A stretch of DNA of 16,170 nt, from assembly GCA_035761045.1 (NCBI GenBank), contig DASTRU010000030.1, positions 1 to 16,170 on the forward strand, given 5' to 3'. The notes beneath the pieces are model-generated. The model was not told the DNA's origin, did no database searches, and worked only from the letters and a program-made list of their open reading frames with translations. Below, piece after piece: positions 7,847 to 14,921 of the stretch. The stretch comes from DASTRU01 sp035761045. Its GTDB lineage: Bacteria > Pseudomonadota > Gammaproteobacteria > Burkholderiales > Burkholderiaceae_E. The position numbers and the translations under genes are program-made. Every line of letters begins with the position of its first letter. The first letter of the stretch is position 1.

Positions 7847-7889
7847 CGTTCACATTGGAGCGGCTGGAGCAAGCCGCGTGCCGTGAACG
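7847..7889 (-). promoter_or_regulatory. Nested stem-loop between two histidine kinase genes
   Basis: Outer arms CGTTCAC (7847-7853) and GTGAACG (7883-7889) enclose inner arms GCGGCT (7860-7865) and AGCCGC (7872-7877). Both inverted repeats share nearly the same centre, giving a 7-bp stem, a 6/5-nt internal loop, a 6-bp stem and a 6-nt loop. It fills over half of the 79-nt gap between the stop at 7902 and the start at 7822. No U-run follows, so it may be an attenuator, a processing or stability element, or a protein site rather than a classical terminator. Confidence 0.45.
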
Positions 7890-7901
7890 TGAGTCTTGGT
7901 T

Positions 7902-9947
7902 TCATGCCAACGCCAGCCGCACGGTGAATGTACTTCCGCAACCCAGCCCATCGCTTGTAGCGGTAACGGTACCTCCATGCAATTCCACAAGCCGACGCAC
8001 CAACGTTAGTCCAATACCTAATCCGCCATGCACGCGTTCGAGCTCGCGACTAACTTGAGTAAACATGTCGAAGACCGCATCAAGCGCTTCGGGCGCGATA
8101 CCAACGCCGTTGTCCTCCACCGAGATCACCGCATCCGACGCATCGCGCACGACACGCAAGGTAATGCGTCCGCCAGCTGGCGTGTATTTGGCGGAGTTGT
8201 TCAGCAAATTACTAAGTACTTGCGAGATGCGCGTGGGATCAACCTCCAGCCACAATGTTTCGTCGGGCATGATCAACACGAACTCATGGTGGGCGGATTC
8301 GATGAGCGCCGCGCTCGTTTCGACCGCGCTCTTGACGACGTTATGTAGCGCCACGCGCTGTTTTTGAAGGTCAAGCTTGCCGCGAGTAATGCGCGCGATA
8401 TCCAGCAGGTCGTCCACCAAACGCACCATGTGGCCAAGCTGCCGCTCCATCATGTCGCGCGTTTTTTCAAGCGTGGGCGGATCGGCCGCGGCCAGTCGCA
8501 TGATGTGCAGCCCGTTACGCAAGGGCGCCAACGGATTGCGAAGTTCGTGCGCCAGCATGGCGAGAAACTCCGTCTTGCGACGATCGGCTTCGCGCAGTTC
8601 CATGGCCAATCTTCGTAAATCATCCTCGGCGCGCTTGCGATCGGTAATGTCGGTGAACGTGACGACCGCACCGGCGTTTTCGCCTTCGACATGCAATGGG
8701 CTGACTGAGTACGACACGGGCATGGGCTGGCCATCCTTGCGCCAAAACACTTCGTGATCGACGCGTACCGCCTCGCTTCCATGAACGGTATGGCGTATTG
8801 GGCAGTCCTCGGGCGGGTACACCCTGCCGTCCAAACGATGATGATGAATCACGTCGTGAATGGATTGACCGACGAGTTCCTCGGGCCGATAACCAAGCAA
8901 CTGCGCCCCGGTGCGATTGATGAACGTGCAGATGCCCTGTTCGTTCAAACCATAAATACCCTCGCCCGCGGCTTCGAGCAAACGCGCCAGGCGTTCCTCG
9001 GTTTTTCGCACCAGGCCGGCGGCGGCCTCGGCTTCCTCGCGCCGGGCCTGCTCGCGCATTAGTTTTTCGGCGGATCGCAATGCGGTGATGTCGTGCATCG
9101 AAACGACCGCGCCAATCTTGCGACCCTCGTTGTCATACAACGGACCACCGCTCGCCAACAACACGCGTGGCGTGCCCTGCGTGGGCATGATGACGATTTC
9201 CACATTGCGTACGTACTCGCCCTTGAGCGCGCGATATAGCGGTACTTCGTCCTTGGTGAGAAGCGTCGTGCGATCGGGCCTATACAAACCGTAATACGTG
9301 GGCCATTGCTCGGGCGGCACCGGGCGCTCGGGCAAGCCATGGATGCGACGTGTCGCGCGATTGAATAACTTCAACACGCCATCGGCGTCGCACGCGACCA
9401 CGCCGTCCTCGATGGTTTCGAGCACCGCCGACAAGAATGTATTTGGCTGCGGAGTTTCTATGGCGATTCGCGATTGCTCGCTTTGATAAAGCCGAACTAA
9501 AAACGCCATCTTCATCGGCAGCATGACGTGCGCTACCGATACCTCCAAAACATCGGCCGTGCCGAGCGCGGCGATTTCGTCCATGTGCGACGGTAAAAGG
9601 CCGTCCGGCACGATCAACACGATTGGGGTAACGCGCATAGGCGCATACGCGCGAACGCGCCGTGCGACGCCAAGGGCATCCGCAATGAATGTCATCGCGA
9701 TTACCACCGCCGCGACGTGCCGGGTGCTTGTTGCATCGTTATCGAGTAGAGCCGCCGCGTTGATTGTCGTCACCATGACATCGGGACATTGCGTGAGCAC
9801 CATGTTGATGGTGGCGGTGCGCGGTGGATGGTCTTCGATTAAAAAAACCGGTGCGCCCGTGGCGGTTGACGTGACACTGCCGTCAACCCGATTAAGCGAC
9901 CGAGCATGATGCGCAAAAACACTCGTGGGCATCGCGAGAGCACCCAT
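7902..9947 (-). CDS. Soluble double-PAS histidine kinase with degenerate N-terminal receiver-like domain
   Basis: This 681-residue sensor kinase has no membrane segments. Residues about 33-155 resemble a receiver fold: VFLIEDH gives the acidic pocket, but the phospho-Asp strand reads AAVVIAMTF with no Asp, and the usual KP is absent in DVLEVSVAHVMLP. Two PAS domains follow: about 170-292 (VLETIEDGVVACDADG) and 318-436 (LLEAAGEGIYGLNEQG), the second with its PAC segment ending TDITDRKRAEDDL. HisKA has LAHELRNPLAPLRNG with likely phospho-His 467. The HATPase domain has SNLLNNSAKYTP (579-590), EDNGVGI (611-617) and GGLGIGLTLVRRL (641-653). There is no C-terminal receiver, so it needs a separate regulator; the CheY-like gene at 14436 is one candidate (inference). 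The ATG at 9947 is used; GAGG lies a long 13 nt or so upstream, and a second ATG at 9932 is possible. Confidence 0.93.
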   Translation of the reverse strand: MGALAMPTSVFAHHARSLNRVDGSVTSTATGAPVFLIEDHPPRTATINMVLTQCPDVMVTTINAAALLDNDATSTRHVAAVVIAMTFIADALGVARRVRAYAPMRVTPIVLIVPDGLLPSHMDEIAALGTADVLEVSVAHVMLPMKMAFLVRLYQSEQSRIAIETPQPNTFLSAVLETIEDGVVACDADGVLKLFNRATRRIHGLPERPVPPEQWPTYYGLYRPDRTTLLTKDEVPLYRALKGEYVRNVEIVIMPTQGTPRVLLASGGPLYDNEGRKIGAVVSMHDITALRSAEKLMREQARREEAEAAAGLVRKTEERLARLLEAAGEGIYGLNEQGICTFINRTGAQLLGYRPEELVGQSIHDVIHHHRLDGRVYPPEDCPIRHTVHGSEAVRVDHEVFWRKDGQPMPVSYSVSPLHVEGENAGAVVTFTDITDRKRAEDDLRRLAMELREADRRKTEFLAMLAHELRNPLAPLRNGLHIMRLAAADPPTLEKTRDMMERQLGHMVRLVDDLLDIARITRGKLDLQKQRVALHNVVKSAVETSAALIESAHHEFVLIMPDETLWLEVDPTRISQVLSNLLNNSAKYTPAGGRITLRVVRDASDAVISVEDNGVGIAPEALDAVFDMFTQVSRELERVHGGLGIGLTLVRRLVELHGGTVTATSDGLGCGSTFTVRLALA

Positions 9948-10029
9948 GGCAACGATTGGCCCTCAAGTGTACGCAGGCCATCGTCGGATGGAATCAGCCA
10001 AAAACTTTATTGTTTCGATCTTTATGGCG
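9948..10029 (-). other. 82-nt intergenic gap, no clear signal
   Basis: The gap lies between the DMFase-like gene and the double-PAS kinase gene. It is more A/T-rich near 10005-10025. A short GGCG/CGCC hairpin overlaps the upstream TAA. I found no convincing -35/-10 pair or terminator, so whether the kinase has its own promoter is open. Confidence 0.4.
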
Positions 10030-11430
10030 TTAGCACGCCTGTGCTTGGCTTTGTTTCACATCGCAAAGCGCAGCCGGTTCGCTTAAGGTTTCGATTACGT
10101 TCGTGGTTATGGTGGCTACATGAGGATCGGAACCATTAGCCAATACTTGCGCCCAATCGGTCGTGCCCGCGCAAAACACGGTACCGCCTTGCCAATGCAG
10201 CCCTAAGGTAGCCGAGTGCAAGCCCGCGCCGCTTGCGTAATGTTCACGATGTGGTTTTTCTTGCCAACCCGTACCTAATACGCCCACGGCTAAGGGCACA
10301 AAGGCCTTAGGCGTTCCGCATTCCGATGCGTTAGCCGCCACGCGCACCAAGCCACGTGCTTCATCGATCCATTCAAGCGGCGCGCCGTCGCATTCGTATC
10401 CGACCAACGGCGGAGTACTGCGGTGCCCAAATCGATCGCCGCTGCGTAAGCCGGTGCCATGGAATACCCAGTGGTCGCCGCGCTGAACCACGAACCCTTG
10501 CGTATCACGCGGCCCATCCCACCAACCGCCGCCATGGCGGTAGCTCACGCCGGTTAATGCATCTTCCGGATGATGAACGCCCGTGATGGGCCACCAATGA
10601 TCCAAGGCGCCGTTCGGTCCGCCTTGATGACAAACCATCGCGCTCGCGTCGTCGACTAAATGAATGCGCCACCAACAGACGTTCGCGCCGAAGAACGCCA
10701 GGTTGCCGCCGGACTGACGATAGGCATCGATGTGCTCACGCATCGACGCGGTCCAATACTCGTCGTGCCCCACGCTCAATATCAATCGGTGCCGAGTTAA
10801 AAAGTCTAAGTCGTCGTGCACGTCGATATCGGCGCAAAACTCCACGTCGTATCCGCGACGGCTCATCCATCGAATGAAAGGGGCGTCCCAATGCGCGAAG
10901 GTTTGGCGAGGAGAGCCGAGATCGTAATGATCGAGCGCGCCAAAGGTTTCACCGCCAATACCACCGCCCGGACGATGCCAAGTGAGTTTGGCGCCGGGCG
11001 GGTCATTCGACCGCGGCGGTTGAAAATAAAAGCAGCCGCCGCCCGTGCAGTTGTATGCGTGGTAGGTGGCGAACGGCAACTTGTAGAGCATGGCGCTGCG
11101 TTGTAAGCCGCGCACGACGAACAATATCGCCGCGCTGTCCATCGCCATCGCAAGCGGCCGAGGATTGTTCGACTCTTCAAGATGCGCGACATAAACGCCC
11201 GACGGCCATTGCTTAGGAATATCGAAGGCGTAGTCCGGCCAGTGCCAATCCGCATCGGGCTTGCCGTCTTCCAAAAACTTACCCGCGAGCCAATCGGAGC
11301 TATGCGCGTGCGTGAACCCATCGCCAACGCGATGAAAGTGAACGCGAAACCGTGGTGCGTCGGTGGCGATATGCAGTATCAGGCGGCGGCCCGGCATCAC
11401 GCTGGGCCGCCTGGCGTAACCGCGAATCAC
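10030..11430 (-). CDS. N,N-dimethylformamidase large-subunit-like protein (stand-alone DMFA2 C-terminal-type domain)
   Basis: The 466-residue protein matches the family of the beta (large) subunit C-terminal region of N,N-dimethylformamidase. It begins IRGYARRPSVMPG and TDAPRFRVHFHRVG (the small beta domain), then ATYHAYNCTGG (122-130), HWDAPFIRWMSRRGYDVEF (180-198), LSVGHDEYWTASMR (218-231) and LAFFGANVCWWR (244-255). Characterised DMFase uses mononuclear iron held by two Tyr and one Glu. Tyr123/Tyr126 and Glu224 lie in the most conserved-looking motifs here, but I could not map the ligands. It is much shorter than the full large subunit (about 760 residues), and no small-subunit gene is adjacent. 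The start is GTG at 11430, overlapping the carbamoyltransferase stop (GTGA), so the two are translationally coupled. The substrate is probably not DMF itself; an amide or carbamate made or modified by its neighbours is a guess. Confidence 0.85.
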   Translation of the reverse strand: MIRGYARRPSVMPGRRLILHIATDAPRFRVHFHRVGDGFTHAHSSDWLAGKFLEDGKPDADWHWPDYAFDIPKQWPSGVYVAHLEESNNPRPLAMAMDSAAILFVVRGLQRSAMLYKLPFATYHAYNCTGGGCFYFQPPRSNDPPGAKLTWHRPGGGIGGETFGALDHYDLGSPRQTFAHWDAPFIRWMSRRGYDVEFCADIDVHDDLDFLTRHRLILSVGHDEYWTASMREHIDAYRQSGGNLAFFGANVCWWRIHLVDDASAMVCHQGGPNGALDHWWPITGVHHPEDALTGVSYRHGGGWWDGPRDTQGFVVQRGDHWVFHGTGLRSGDRFGHRSTPPLVGYECDGAPLEWIDEARGLVRVAANASECGTPKAFVPLAVGVLGTGWQEKPHREHYASGAGLHSATLGLHWQGGTVFCAGTTDWAQVLANGSDPHVATITTNVIETLSEPAALCDVKQSQAQAC

Positions 11431-13184
11431 GCCACCGTCTCGTCGACGTTGATGGTGGTCGGTGACCCCGTGCGAGCAGCAGCGGGCACGTTATCGATAT
11501 GTACCGGTTCGGGCTCGACCTTCTTCGTGACGAGAAAAGGCGGCATAACCAAGGCATGCATCGGCGTGCGCTTGAACGACGCGATGGCTTGCGCGGGCGT
11601 TTCCACGATCGGCTCTTCCTTACGGTTGAACGATGTGTTGAGCAGCACGGGCACCCCGGTACGTGCGAAGAACGCCTCCAATAAGCCGCGCAAGAAAGGA
11701 TCGTCGTCTTGCGCGACCGTTTGCAAACGCGCGGTGCAATCCACGTGCGTGACCGCTGGAATGACCGAGGCGGCTTGCGGATGCACGGGCGCGGCGAATT
11801 GCATGAAGGGCGACGGTCGGCGAATGTCGAAGAACCGATTGGCATGTTCAAGCAACACGATGGGCGCTAGCGGCCTAAACCATTCGCGTTCCTTGACGCG
11901 CGCGTTGATCCAATCGCGAATCACGTCTTGGCGCGGATCGCCCAAAATGCTGCGATGACCCAAGGCCCGTGGACCAAATTCGCTACGACCTTGATACAAG
12001 GCCACGACCTTCGTCGCGCATAAAAGATCGACGATGCGTTCTTGCAAATTCTCGGGCTGCTCGACGACTAAGTCGTCCTCGCCTTGTAGCGCCGATTCAA
12101 TGTCATCGCGTTGCGGTTCGGGGCCGAGATAATCGTTTGTCCAGCGCCATTCACAGGGCTGCTTAAGTAATTCGGTTAAGCCATAAACAGCGCAGCCCAA
12201 CGACGTTCCCGCGTCGCTCGGCGCGGGCGGGATGAACACGCGGTCGAACGGCGACTCGCGCAAGAGCCGATCGTTCGCCGAACAATTCAAGCCCGTGCCT
12301 CCGGCGAAACACAAGGCCGAAAGACCGGTTTTCTCGTGCAACCAACGACTAAGTTTTAGCAACGCCTCTTCGAACGCACGCTGCCCAGCCGCCGAAAGAT
12401 TGGCGATATCGTCAAAACGCGAACGGTCTTTCGGGTCGTATCGAAACCGTGGTCGCACGCGAAAGATCTCCATCCACTCGCGCGGAATCGTGACCTTGTA
12501 TCCGTCGACATGCAACGGCGGCAAACCTAAGGCATCGGGGTCGCCATAAGGCGCCAAGCCCATGACCTTGCCTTCGTTACCCTCGCCCGGAAACATCGTT
12601 TGCGTCAGCAAGAAATAAAACATGCCCAGGCCGACCGGCGTGCCATCGTCGCCGTCGAATAACTGCTTGCCTAAGCATTCGATGCGTCCGTCGCGATTAG
12701 CACGATAAAACGACGACACTTCGCGCCAATGGCCAGGCACCTTGCCGCTATCGGGCCAGGTTTCGGTAAAGCCCGACACGGGGCTGCCTTGTCCGTCAAC
12801 GATCATCACCGCCGCTTCCTCGAACGGCGATGGATGAAACACGCTGTACAAATGCGAGAGATGATGCGAAATGCGCACGCGCTTGCAATCTGGCGCGAAC
12901 GTCAGCACTTCGGCAAGTTCGCGTTCATAGGCCTCGAGATTTTCGATTTCCTTATCCGACGAAAAGCATTCGACTAATGCGCTGATCGGACGGTCAAACC
13001 CTTCCACTCCATGGCGATACACATCGCGTAGATCGTCGAGCTTGCCCCAATGGTGTTTTTGCCGGGTCAATCGTTCTTTTTGTATGCACGTCAACACGCG
13101 CGAGCCTTGCATGATGCAAATGCTGCCGTCTTGCGTGCGGTTGATACCTACGACCACTGGGGTGCCGTCGCTGCTCGTCATCAT
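11427..13184 (-). CDS. NodU/CmcH-family O-carbamoyltransferase
   Basis: This 585-residue carbamoyltransferase is of the NodU/CmcH/TobZ family, which moves a carbamoyl group from carbamoyl phosphate (via carbamoyl-adenylate) to a hydroxyl of a sugar or natural product. I start it at the ATG at 13184, where AAGAGG lies 6 nt upstream; the next codon is also ATG, and the frame stays open to 13283 without family-like sequence. Family motifs, numbered from this start, are VVVGINRTQDGSICI (about 10-24), the metal-site HHLSH (107-111), VDGQG (129-133), CFAGGTGLNCSAN (292-304), GRSEFGPRALGHRSILGDPR (399-418) and LLNTSFN (514-520). Both N- and C-terminal domains look complete. The tail after VTKKVE is Pro/Thr-rich and probably disordered. 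It lies 108 nt downstream of an alpha/beta hydrolase gene and overlaps the DMFase-like gene. The acceptor is unknown; there is no nodulation gene here, so nodU is not assigned. Confidence 0.93.
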   Translation of the reverse strand: MMTSSDGTPVVVGINRTQDGSICIMQGSRVLTCIQKERLTRQKHHWGKLDDLRDVYRHGVEGFDRPISALVECFSSDKEIENLEAYERELAEVLTFAPDCKRVRISHHLSHLYSVFHPSPFEEAAVMIVDGQGSPVSGFTETWPDSGKVPGHWREVSSFYRANRDGRIECLGKQLFDGDDGTPVGLGMFYFLLTQTMFPGEGNEGKVMGLAPYGDPDALGLPPLHVDGYKVTIPREWMEIFRVRPRFRYDPKDRSRFDDIANLSAAGQRAFEEALLKLSRWLHEKTGLSALCFAGGTGLNCSANDRLLRESPFDRVFIPPAPSDAGTSLGCAVYGLTELLKQPCEWRWTNDYLGPEPQRDDIESALQGEDDLVVEQPENLQERIVDLLCATKVVALYQGRSEFGPRALGHRSILGDPRQDVIRDWINARVKEREWFRPLAPIVLLEHANRFFDIRRPSPFMQFAAPVHPQAASVIPAVTHVDCTARLQTVAQDDDPFLRGLLEAFFARTGVPVLLNTSFNRKEEPIVETPAQAIASFKRTPMHALVMPPFLVTKKVEPEPVHIDNVPAAARTGSPTTINVDETVA

Positions 13185-13190
13185 CGATAA

Positions 13191-13196
13191 CCTCTT
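13191..13196 (-). promoter_or_regulatory. Shine-Dalgarno deciding the carbamoyltransferase start
   Basis: AAGAGG on the minus strand lies 6 nt from the ATG at 13184 and 9 nt from the ATG at 13181. It rules against the open-frame extension to 13283. Confidence 0.75.
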
Positions 13197-13274
13197 CGCC
13201 TTTCGCCTGCTGGGTTGGTCAAGGCGATGCGCAAGGGGCTTCCACACGCATCGCAGCGTGCGGCTAAGGGCAGC

Positions 13275-13286
13275 AACCGGCATGCC
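13275..13286 (-). repeat. AACCGGCATGCC motif upstream of the carbamoyltransferase gene
   Basis: The 12-mer AACCGGCATGCC (13275-13286, + strand reading) lies in the 108-nt gap before the carbamoyltransferase. It shares CCGGCATGCC with 14408-14417 and matches 11 of 12 bases at 14387-14398 in the gap before the hydrolase gene. It could be a shared operator-like site. The core is G/C-rich and palindromic (GGCATGCC), so chance recurrence is plausible. I see no clear promoter or terminator in the rest of this gap. Confidence 0.25.
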
Positions 13287-13292
13287 GCTTCG

Positions 13293-14366
13293 TTAGGAAG
13301 GTTGCGCGGCGGCGAGGCTAGTGTCGACCTCCTGAATCCAATGAAAAAGCTGCGGCCATACTTCACGATGCGCCGTGGCGCCAATCAAGGCACCTAAATG
13401 TCGAAGGACCACGCCTTCGTCGGCGACGTAACGCAACACGTATTTACGCCGCCCGGGCACGGCTTTCACGAAATCCAGTATCGCGGCCGCGGGCAAGATG
13501 GCGCTGAACGGATCGATCACTACCGCGAGTGGCACCTTGATGTCGCGTGGCGCCACCTTTCGCTCTTGAATGATCAAGGTGGCGCGCATGAAACGATCCT
13601 CGCGGTACAAGTCATCGACGACTTGTTCGAACAATCGCCCGGGCATCGGCATTTCGTCGAACGTCCAGCGCGTTGCTAATGCGTGCTTATGGGCGACTTC
13701 GCCGCCACGAAAAAGTGCGGCCATCGCGTCGAGTTGACGTTCCCACAAGAACTCGCGAGGCGATGCGCACACGGCCGCCATGTTCAGCACCGTGCCTGGC
13801 ACGTCGCCAAACGTTTTATGCAGCGCGGCGCCCGTCGGCGAATAAGCAAGCAAGGGCGCGAAGGCGCCCGCATCTTCCCCGAAATGCAATGGCGCTTCGA
13901 CTAAGACCAATGACGCAAGACGTTGCGGATGCCGCGCGGCGTAAAGCGCCGCGAGCGTGCCGCCTAAGGAATGACCGAACACATGCGGCAAATCGCCACC
14001 CGTGCTCTCGATGCGCGAAACGCATTGCGCGATGGCGTTCACGCTTTCATCCAAACCCCACTCGGTTGGCGCTTGCGTCCATTCAAGCAGGTATACATCC
14101 ATTCCTCTAGCCAGCGCGTGTCGGACGACGCTGCACGAGGGCAATAAGTCCCAGATGTAATGCCGTTTAATGGGCGCCGGCACGATAAGTATCTTGGGCC
14201 CGTCGGACTGAACATCGTCCTTCAACGCATAACGTCTAAGTCGCGCGCCGAGTTGCGCGTAAATTACCTCGTGAGGAGTTTCGATGGGATCCAAGCCCGC
14301 GATGCCCAAGGTATCGCCGCGCAAACGACGCGCTTTATCCCATGCGTGGAACAACGTGGCGTTCAT
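13293..14366 (-). CDS. PhaC-like alpha/beta hydrolase with Ser nucleophile
   Basis: The 357-residue alpha/beta-hydrolase resembles class III PHA synthase (PhaC). ETPHEVIYAQLGARLRRY near the N-terminus and YIWDLLPSCSVVRHALARG (about 70-88) followed by DVYLLEW are PhaC-like. So is the C-terminal RHLGALIGATAHREVWPQLF (about 322-341) with the catalytic His (323). The nucleophile elbow is GHSLGG (Ser133), whereas PHA synthases have Cys in GxCxG. A candidate third triad residue is Asp285 in VIDPFSAILP. A Ser triad points to an esterase, lipase, acyltransferase or depolymerase-like activity rather than polymerisation. I chose the ATG at 14366 because GAGG lies 7 nt upstream; the frame is open to an ATG at 14420 without a Shine-Dalgarno. 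It is the first gene of a likely hydrolase, carbamoyltransferase, DMFase-like cassette. The substrate is unknown. Confidence 0.82.
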   Translation of the reverse strand: MNATLFHAWDKARRLRGDTLGIAGLDPIETPHEVIYAQLGARLRRYALKDDVQSDGPKILIVPAPIKRHYIWDLLPSCSVVRHALARGMDVYLLEWTQAPTEWGLDESVNAIAQCVSRIESTGGDLPHVFGHSLGGTLAALYAARHPQRLASLVLVEAPLHFGEDAGAFAPLLAYSPTGAALHKTFGDVPGTVLNMAAVCASPREFLWERQLDAMAALFRGGEVAHKHALATRWTFDEMPMPGRLFEQVVDDLYREDRFMRATLIIQERKVAPRDIKVPLAVVIDPFSAILPAAAILDFVKAVPGRRKYVLRYVADEGVVLRHLGALIGATAHREVWPQLFHWIQEVDTSLAAAQPS

Positions 14367-14373
14367 AAGCGTG

Positions 14374-14377
14374 CCTC
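14374..14377 (-). promoter_or_regulatory. Shine-Dalgarno deciding the PhaC-like hydrolase start
   Basis: GAGG on the minus strand is separated by 7 nt from the ATG at 14366. This supports the shorter start over the ATG at 14420. Confidence 0.7.
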
Positions 14378-14386
14378 GCAAGAAGT

Positions 14387-14417
14387 AACCGGCATACCGA
14401 CTTGCATCCGGCATGCC
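14387..14417 (-). repeat. Two direct copies of a CCGGCAT[AG]CC motif upstream of the hydrolase gene
   Basis: AACCGGCATACC (14387-14398) and ATCCGGCATGCC (14406-14417) are direct repeats 19 nt apart, within the 69-nt gap between the response-regulator stop and the hydrolase start. A related copy lies before the carbamoyltransferase gene. About two helical turns of spacing suits a regulator site, but this is only a pattern observation. Confidence 0.28.
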
Positions 14418-14435
14418 CATGCACGCGGCGATGAA

Positions 14436-14864
14436 TTACCTAGGCGCCAGATGCGCGGCGAGTTCGTCGTAATCCACCGGCTTGACCATATGCGTATCGA
14501 ATCCCGCGTCGTACGCATTGCGCTCGTCCGTGGCTTGTCCCCATCCGGTGATGGCGATGAGCCGAATACGCCGCCCGCCCTCCGAGGCGCGAATGCGACG
14601 CGCGACTTCATAGCCATTAAGACCTGGCAATCCGATGTCGAGCAACACCACGTCGGGGTTGAATCGGGCGACGGCTTCCAAGGCCATGGCGCCGTCGTAG
14701 GCGACTTCGACGGTATGCCCGTCGAACTTAAGAATCTGCGCCAAGCTGTCCGCGGCGTCGCGATTGTCATCGACCAGCAACACGCGCACGGAGGTCATGG
14801 GAGATGCGGCAACGGGAGGAAGAGGGTTGATGGTGGAGGCGGGCAATGGTTGCTTATCGGTCAT
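14436..14864 (-). CDS. Single-domain CheY-like response regulator
   Basis: The 142-residue protein is one receiver domain with a Pro/Ala-rich N-terminal extension of about 22 residues. The acidic pair is in VRVLLVDDN (Asp32/Asp33), the phospho-acceptor Asp76 is in VVLLDIGLPGLNGYEVARR, the switch Thr106 is in IAITGWGQ, and Lys128 is in MVKPVD. No output domain follows, so it probably works by protein contact or as a phosphorelay shuttle. It is encoded 57 nt downstream of the hybrid kinase gene, so the two are probably co-transcribed and functionally paired. The ATG at 14864 has no clear Shine-Dalgarno. An internal ATG at 14798 (MTSVRVLL) gives a standard-length receiver and is an equally plausible start. 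Confidence 0.9.
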   Translation of the reverse strand: MTDKQPLPASTINPLPPVAASPMTSVRVLLVDDNRDAADSLAQILKFDGHTVEVAYDGAMALEAVARFNPDVVLLDIGLPGLNGYEVARRIRASEGGRRIRLIAITGWGQATDERNAYDAGFDTHMVKPVDYDELAAHLAPR

Positions 14865-14921
14865 GCGTGAAAGAAATTTGTTATTGGTCGGTAGAACGCA
14901 ACTCTCGTGCCTAATGTCCGA

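Noticed and set aside
11182..11958. Plus-strand open frame (258 codons) across the carbamoyltransferase/DMFase-like junction
   Set aside because: It is antisense to two well-supported overlapping genes, has low-complexity composition and shows no family-like motif.
11427..13184. Assigning the symbol nodU and a nodulation role
   Set aside because: Only the family is supported. No nodulation genes are present, and the family also acts on antibiotics and other natural products.
13185..13283. N-terminal extension of the carbamoyltransferase frame by 33 codons
   Set aside because: AAGAGG sits 6 nt before the ATG at 13184, and the extension is Arg-rich with no resemblance to the start of NodU-family proteins.
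13293..14366. Calling the alpha/beta hydrolase a true PHA synthase
   Set aside because: The nucleophile elbow has Ser, not Cys, and no phaE, phaR, phasin or depolymerase gene is nearby.
14367..14420. 18-codon N-terminal extension of the PhaC-like hydrolase
   Set aside because: A good Shine-Dalgarno precedes the ATG at 14366 and none precedes the ATG at 14420.
14160..14870. Plus-strand open frame (236 codons) over the hydrolase and receiver genes
   Set aside because: It is antisense to the N-terminus of a clear alpha/beta hydrolase and to the whole receiver domain; its translation has no recognisable domain.
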